Made by a program: the position numbers and the translations under genes
The notes under the pieces: model-generated
The model's database searches: none
Seen by the model: only the letters and a program-made list of their open reading frames with translations
Told to the model about the DNA's origin: nothing
In this document: positions 57,730 to 64,000 of the stretch, piece after piece
Position numbering within the stretch: position 1 is the first letter of the stretch
How the letters are laid out: each line of letters opens with the position of its first letter
NCBI GenBank assembly: GCA_029204225.1
Contig: CM055105.1
Span: 10,978,806 to 11,042,805, forward strand
Reading direction: 5' to 3'
From: Diphasiastrum complanatum
Taxonomy: Eukaryota; Streptophyta; Lycopodiopsida; Lycopodiales; Lycopodiaceae
Length of the DNA stretch: 64,000 bases

Positions 57730-58270
57730 CCTATATGCATGCGAGGATAAAAATATGAGATTCTATGCAAAGATCAAGAGAGTATTTCAGTAGAATCTGT
57801 TTTAAAAGCTTAACACATGTTTTCAAAATCGTTTTTAAATATTAAGAGAGTATTTTGGTAGAATCTATTTGAAAAGCTTAATATGTGTTTTCAAAATCGT
57901 TTCTTTGAGTATTACAATTCGTTTCCAGAATAACAGAATTAAAGTTGTTCTGTATGTCAAACAATAATAGTTTATATTATTATTGAAACGTATTGACGTA
58001 TTGGGTAAAAGAAGGTACAATCCAATGCCTAGCATGTAGGTGCTTCCTCTTGCTAGCAAACGCCAACTTCCTATATGCATGCGAGGATAAAAATATGAGA
58101 TTCTATGCAAAGATTAAGAGAGCATTTCAGTAGAATCTGTTTCAAAAGCTTAATACATGTTTTCAAAATCGTTTCTTTGAGTATTACAATTTGTTTCCAG
58201 AATAACAGAATTGAAGTTGTTCTGTATGTCAAACAATAATAGTTTATATTATTATTGAAACGTATTGACC
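57730..58270 (+). repeat. Tandem duplication, 340-bp unit x2 with inner repeat
   Basis: Units start CCTATATGCATGCGAGGATA at 57730 and 58070. Inside the first, a subunit of about 67 bases ('gagagtatttt...aaaatcgttt') is itself doubled. The shared end has 'gtatgtcaaacaataatagt'. Confidence 0.88.
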
Positions 58271-59190
58271 TATTGTAGAACAATAGAGCTAAGCAGTTTG
58301 TCAACTAAACAACTTCATGCATGTTGTTCTTTGCAAATTTGGGTATTAATGCTAGAAGCAATTGCATGGTTGCGGTTAGGAGACAAGGTTGCCTTTCTCT
58401 ATAATGGTGTTTGGAGCTCTATTGCCTTTATATGCTTTTCATTCATCACTCCTCATCTTCTAGATTGCCACATGTATTGTGCAGTCACGATCCAAACCAA
58501 GAAAATATTTTTGAATGACAAAAACTTAGAAAAACCAAGAGTTTGCAAAATGATTCCTATGCATGCTTTTAATTCATCACTCCTCACCTTCTAGATTTCC
58601 ACGTGCATTGTGCAGTCACGATCCAAACCAAGAAAATGTTTCAATATGACAAAAACTTAGAAAACCAAGAGTTTGCAAAATGAATGAGATCTGAAGCACA
58701 TAGGCATGATCTACTCTCTTCTGTAATATATGATTTAAGTTCACCAAACTTTACTTGCATATATTATTCAACTTTGAAGAGCTCTACTGACTTTTCTCAA
58801 AAGATGAGTACAAGTTATTTATATTCATTTTACATCGATAAAATAATGTCAATTAGATGTGAATAACCTTTTCTTTGGCAAACTTCAAAGTTCAAACTTC
58901 ATACTGCGAAATTGTACGGAGACAAGCATAATCTCCTTCTTGAAAAATATGAAGAGGACAATTGCCACCTCCTCATAACAACACGCCAACAAAACAATAC
59001 TAACAATTCTAACTTATAGCCACTACTAATAATGTTAAAAGAGGTTGTTCGTATCCAATTGACATTATTTCATCATTTTAAAATGGATAAATTATTGTTG
59101 TTCATATGTTTTACATCTTAAGATGGAAAAGGATTACAAATGTATGTATAGTGAGATCACATAGAAGCGCAAACAAACATGTGCGCGTGT
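58271..59190. other. Noncoding repeat-rich stretch
   Basis: Contains a doubled 'cctcacc/tcatcttctagat...gtgcagtcacgatccaaaccaag' unit (near 58450 and 58585) and, at 58880-59020, a block that recurs at about 61050-61190. No gene seen. Confidence 0.5.
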
Positions 59191-59950
59191 GAATAAAGGA
59201 AGATATAATGCAATGCCTAGTAGAATAGTTGATTTATCGAAAGGACTAATAATTTGGCCAAACAGTGTGGTCCGTTGTTCAGCCACTATAATATCGAAGG
59301 TGTTAATCATGAAGTCTATTTGGATTGGGCACTCAAAGATATGTTGGCGGTTTCCTCATTTGAGTTTGTGCTATTAAACAATTGAGCTTATTTTTTCTAG
59401 GTATTAATGCTGAAGCAATTGCATGCTTGGGATTAGGAGATAAGGATGCCTTTCTCTGTAACAGAAGGATGTTTTCTTTGTGCATGCACTATCACTTTCA
59501 AATTGAAAGTTGTCTAAATGGTAGTGTCAATTGAAACTCTGAAATGTAATTGCTTTTGCATGGACTGTTACTATTAGAACCAATATTTATTTCTGGGAAC
59601 TTTTTGAAAATTAATATGTGTAACCAATGTGCGCGCGCGAATAAATGAAGATATAAGCCAATGCATTTGTAGTGCGATAGTTGATTTATTGAAAGGGCTA
59701 ATCACTTGGCAAAACAATGTAGTCTGTTGTTCAGCCACTATAATATCTAACATATTAATCATGAAGTCTATTTAGATTTGGGCAGTCAAAGACCATGTTC
59801 ACAGTTTCCTCATTTGAGTCTGTGCTATAAATAATTGAGCTAATTTTTTCTAGGTATTATTGTTCAAAACAATTTCATGCTTGGGATTAGGAGACAAGGA
59901 TGTCTTTCTCTGTAATGGTGTTTGGAGCTCTATTGCCTTTATATGATTGT
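59191..59950 (+). repeat. Direct duplication, about 450-bp spacing
   Basis: The block from 'aataaaggaagatataatgc' (59193) recurs at about 59640, including 'gttgttcagccactataatat', 'atcatgaagtctattt' and 'ttctaggtatta'. The tail (ggttaggagacaagg...ctttctctgtaa) also matches 58375-58420. Confidence 0.8.
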
Positions 59951-60394
59951 AATTCATCTCTCCTTCTCACCTTCTAGATCTGCACATCTATTTTGCAGTA
60001 TCGATCGAAATCAAGAAAATGTTTTAGTATGATAAACACTTAAAAAAACCTGTTTTCAAAATTCTAATCCAAGTTAGTTTTATTTTCAAGTCCTAGTTTT
60101 AATTTTTAATATTGCTTTTCCATGTTTGTGCTTATTCTAGATTAATTTTTGGTGCGCAGCTATTTATTTTCCTATGTGCTATTAATGAATTCCTAATAAA
60201 CTCTTTTTCTGTCGATAATTACATATTTCTCCTTCATGCACAACTATTCATTTACCTACGTGTTTTGGATGAATGTATAACTACTATGGTTGTTTGTTGC
60301 ATGGTTAGTCTCTAATTCGTGGTTAGTTTGAATTCATTTATGGTTGACAACTATTCAATTCGCTATGTGCTATTGTTGAATCATAATAACCATT

Positions 60395-62850
60395 CTTGTA
60401 CTTGATAATTATTGATTCACCTTTGGTGCACAACTATTTAATTGGTCAGGGTGCTATTGATGAATCTATAACTACTATGGTTGTTTGTTGCATAATTACT
60501 TTTCAATTTTTGATTATTCTAAATTTATATTTGGTGCGCAGCCATTTACTTGGCTAGGTGCTACTCATGAGTTTCAATAATTCTTTCTATAACAAATAAT
60601 TGTCGATTTATTTTTGGTTCATGTCCATTCATTTGGGTAGGTGCTATTGATGAATGTATAATTATCATGGTTGTCTGTTGTATGTTTTTTACTTAAGAAT
60701 CATATGCATTCTACTGTGTAGCCTGAAAATTTTTAAAATTATATAAATGCTTCAATTTTAACATCTTCATTGTATGTTTCTATTTTTTGTATGTGATTAG
60801 TAGATATCAATTTTGTATTGCATATTTCAATTACAACACATGCTTACAATTTCATATTTTAAGTATTGTCAACTCATTAACTTTTTTTATGATTCGTTAT
60901 AACTAATTGTAATACATGACATCAGCTTTATTACGAGGCTTGAGTCTGTAAATTCTTATTCTTAACTAGTAGAAAAGATTTTTTATTACATGCAATTTGT
61001 TGTTTCGACATATGTTCTACAATCAAATTTGTTATTGTAATTTCAAAATTCAAACTTCATACTGCGAAATTGTATAGAGACAGGCATAATTTCCTTCTTG
61101 AAAAATTTGAAGAGGACAATTGCCACCTTTTTATGGCAACATGCCAACAACACAATACTAACATTTCTAACTTATAACTACTAACAATGTGGAGAAGGCT
61201 ATTCGCATCCATTCGACATAATTTCAACATTTTAAAATGGATTTATTATGGTTGTCCGTATCTTTTACATTTTCACATGCAAAAGAATTACAAATGTATG
61301 TATCACGAGATCACATACAAATATGAATAAACACATATAATTCAAATTTAATTTACAAAATAATCACATAGCTTTGTATAAATATTCATTTTTTGGTTCA
61401 CGGCTATTCAATTGGTTATGTGCTATTAATGAATTTTTATAACCATTTGTGTACCTGATAATTATTGATTCATCTTTGGTGCTCGACTATTTACTTGATT
61501 AGGTGCTATTGATGAATCTATAACTACCATGGTTGTTTGTTGCATAATTACTCTTCAGTTTTTGATTATTTGTAAATTCATTTTTGGTGCACGGCCATTT
61601 ACTTGATTGGGTGTTTCTCATGAATTTCCAATATTCCTGTTTATACCTGCAAATTGTCAATTCATTTTTGGTGCATGGCTAATTGGGTAGGTGCTACTAA
61701 TGAATGCACAATTATCATTGTTGTTTGTTGCATGTTTATTATTACGAATTGTGTGCATTCTATGACTGTGTTGCCTAAATAATTTAAAAATATATACGTT
61801 TTAATTTTAACATTTTTAGTATATGTTTTTTGTATGTGATTTATTACATTTCAATTTTGTAATTATTATTTCAATTACAAACACTGTTTACAATTTCATA
61901 TTTTTAATATTATCTACTCATGAACTTTTTTATGATTCGTAATAACGTAATTGTGATTCATGGAGTGGGCTTTATTATGAAGCTGGGTCTGTAGATTGTT
62001 ATTCCCTAACTACTAAAAAAAAAAAATTATTATATGCAATTTGTTGTTTAAATAGTTCTTCTGCAATCACATTTGTTATTGTAAATTCTTCTGAAATCTT
62101 TACATACATCTATTTGCTGATAAGTAAGTGGTTTCAACAACATTTAGTTTCAAAAATTCTTTGTAATGGCTATGTGCTATTGATAACTTTCATAACCATT
62201 TCTATGCCTGATAATGATCGATATATCTTTGGTGCATGATCGTTTATAGTTAGGTGCTATTGATGAATCTATAACTGCAATGGTTGTTTGCTATAAAATT
62301 ACTTTTCAGTTCCTGATTCTTCTAATTTTTTTTTTTGGTGTGCGGCCATTTACTTGACTAGATGCTAATCATGAGTCTCCAATAATTTTTTGTAATGCTT
62401 GCTAATTGTCGATTCATTTTTAATGCATAGCCATTCATTTGGATAGGTGCTATTGATGAATGCATAATTATTATGATTGTCTGTTGCATGTTTATTATTA
62501 AAAATTGTGTGCATTCCATGATTGTGTTGCTTAGAAATTTTAAAATTATATAAACGTTTCAATTTTAATATTTTTAGTATCTGTTTTTATTTTTGTAAGT
62601 GATTTAGTACATTTCAATTTTGTATTTCATATTTCAATTACAACAGATGCTTGCAATTTTATATTTTTGATATCATAAACTCATTAACTGTTTTGTTATT
62701 TGTAATAACTAAACTGTAATTCATGAACTGGCTCTATTACAAGGCCCGAGGTTATAAAATGTTATTCCTAACTAGTTAATTTTTTTTTTTTATTATTATA
62801 TGCAATTCGTTGTTTTAATAACTGTCTACAATCAAAATTTTTTATTGTAA
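60395..62850 (+). repeat. Three diverged copies of a 0.65-kb noncoding unit
   Basis: Copies at about 60395-61050, 61440-62080 and 62180-62850 share the ordered words 'tgctattgatgaatctataact', 'gttgtttg(t/c)tgcataattac', 'gtgcattct(a/c)', 'gtgatt(t)agta', 'caattacaac' and 'ttattac(g/a)aggc'. Indels are common. No copy codes. Confidence 0.8.
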
Positions 62851-62889
62851 ATTCCATATTCTGACATTAGTAACCATTAGGTTTTTTTG

Positions 62890-64000
62890 CAGAATTATGG
62901 GCGACCAAAGAAAAATTCTTCTCAAATCTTTACGTATATCGATTTGCCGATTAATAAGTGGTTTCCACAACACTGAGTTACAAGAAGTTGTTTGCAATGA
63001 GGCTCCATGTGAGAGCACTTACAAACAAAATCATTCAAGCAGCATGTAAAAAAATATAATTTCAATGAAGAAAAAGTCATAAAAAACATTCTAGTTTTAT
63101 TGGAAATGTCAATAAATGTCTTCAGGACTTGGGAGATGAATTTCCTCGGGGATAGAACTAAATTAGAATGTTGGGACAAGCTGTGGAGAATACAGAAAGA
63201 AAAAAATATAAAGAGCTAACACATCGAGTCACAAATTGTGTTATCAAAAAAATGCGAATGGAACATCATGGAATTCAAGAAATCAGATTTTACACGACTA
63301 GCAACGAGTGTCAGGAATTTTGAATGCACTCTATCAGTGGGAATCCCAAATGATGCAATTGTTTGGAAAGAAAAAGTGGGATCTGGTACATTTGAAGCCT
63401 TGTATTAAAATTGGAATCATTGGAATATCTTTTTCCCTGAAAGGAGTTGTTTTTGCCGCCTAAAAGATACAAAGGTGAGTGGCAAGATAGACTAAAATCC
63501 TTCACGCAAGAAGTTAGCATTGATATTGCACACGTGGGAATAGTATGAAGCATTGACATACACGACAACCTCCCTTGGTCTCTATCTTCCCGTACTTCAA
63601 TGGAGGTAGCCTGGACGATACAATGATAAAACTACCAATCAAAATGGCTCGTTCAGAAGAGCCATGGCAAAGTTGCAGGAAATGGTAAGATAAAGAGTTC
63701 TCAAGTAAGACCCTAATACTAGCGTTAGATGAGATGGTCAAGATAAATCAATTTGTGACAATGTGTGTGGTATCTCTTCGTTGCAAACAATGGCATTTGC
63801 TCATAATGAATTCCTTTTACATTGCGATTTGCATGCAGCTAATGTCAATGATCAATTTCACCAACCAAATGCATCCCAGAATTGGTGTTATCGATTGGGG
63901 ATTGGCAGTAAGAGTCCAATATGAATCCAAAAAATCTTGGGTGGCCAATCCGACAATTCACTGCACTTCGACAGTGGTTAGCCCCCGAGTTGCTAAATCG
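62890..64000 (+). pseudogene. Protein kinase-like gene, decayed, runs off right edge
   Basis: A helical lead-in (63064-63300) includes WEMNFLGDRTKLECWDKLW and a TAA at 63217. The kinase N-lobe shows a Gly-rich loop, GSGTF, at 63379-63393 after IVWKEKV. A helix-C-like KSFTQEVSI has its Glu at 63510. The C-lobe shows HCDLHAANV at 63820 (the HRDLKxxN loop with Cys-Asp), DWG at 63893 in place of DFG, and WLAPE at 63975-63989, the APE motif. These lie in three different frames and several stops intervene, so it is a pseudogene unless undetected introns or errors explain the shifts. The family resembles Ser/Thr/Tyr-kinase-like plant proteins with DWG; the exact class is unknown. The end of the gene is outside the window. 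Confidence 0.7.

Overview
This window looks like nuclear DNA from a land plant with a large, repeat-rich genome, such as a gymnosperm or fern. The evidence is dense nested Ty1/copia and Ty3/gypsy retrotransposon remains that use the plant initiator-Met tRNA primer site, one intact BAHD acyltransferase gene, no compact gene clusters, and long A+T-rich intergenic DNA. The lineage is an inference; no marker gene here fixes it. Almost every coding stretch carries stops or frameshifts, so this is mostly a retrotransposon graveyard.

Layout: 1-1246, the 5' end of a minus-strand copia element (A) inserted in the reverse transcriptase of a minus-strand Ty3/gypsy element (1247 to ~5028). ~5240-8572, an uncharacterised minus-strand repeat (X) with a decayed ~860-residue ORF and an LTR-like 3' end; a second partial copy lies at 43111-44218. 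8573-14086, the best preserved copia element (B'), with all domains but only the last ~107 bp of its 5' LTR. 14087-22750, a composite in which 5' ends of a minus-strand copia family (H1, H2) alternate with plus-strand copia RT fragments (B), one of which is split by an internally deleted copia derivative (19672-22096). 22750-25770, a decayed copia element (C). 25771-28265, intergenic DNA with a 43-bp-arm foldback, a 68-unit TC microsatellite and diverged repeats that run into the promoter of the acyltransferase.

28266-29690 is the only clearly intact host gene, a single-exon BAHD acyltransferase of 474 residues with both family motifs. 31700-33480 has small copia and gypsy relics. 33741-37838 is copia element D, split by a 1.8-kb insertion flanked by 43-bp direct repeats. 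37839-43110 is a long decayed copia element (E), full-length parent type of the 19672-22096 derivative. 44230-45768 has an integrase tail, an RNase H-like domain without its usual Glu, and a copia gag scrap. 48309-52743 is a minus-strand copia element (F) whose gag/protease segment is inverted in place. 53102-55290 is a plus-strand copia Gag-protease-integrase ORF (G). 55291-62890 is noncoding DNA built from several generations of local tandem duplications. 62890-64000 holds a decayed protein-kinase-like gene running off the right edge.

The genes do not form an operon or pathway. The only probable working host function is acyl transfer by the BAHD enzyme. The observations most worth pursuing are the uncharacterised X repeat, the clean inversion inside F, the foldback holding the acyltransferase TATA box, the five-position E-box array conserved in one LTR family, and the kinase-like gene.
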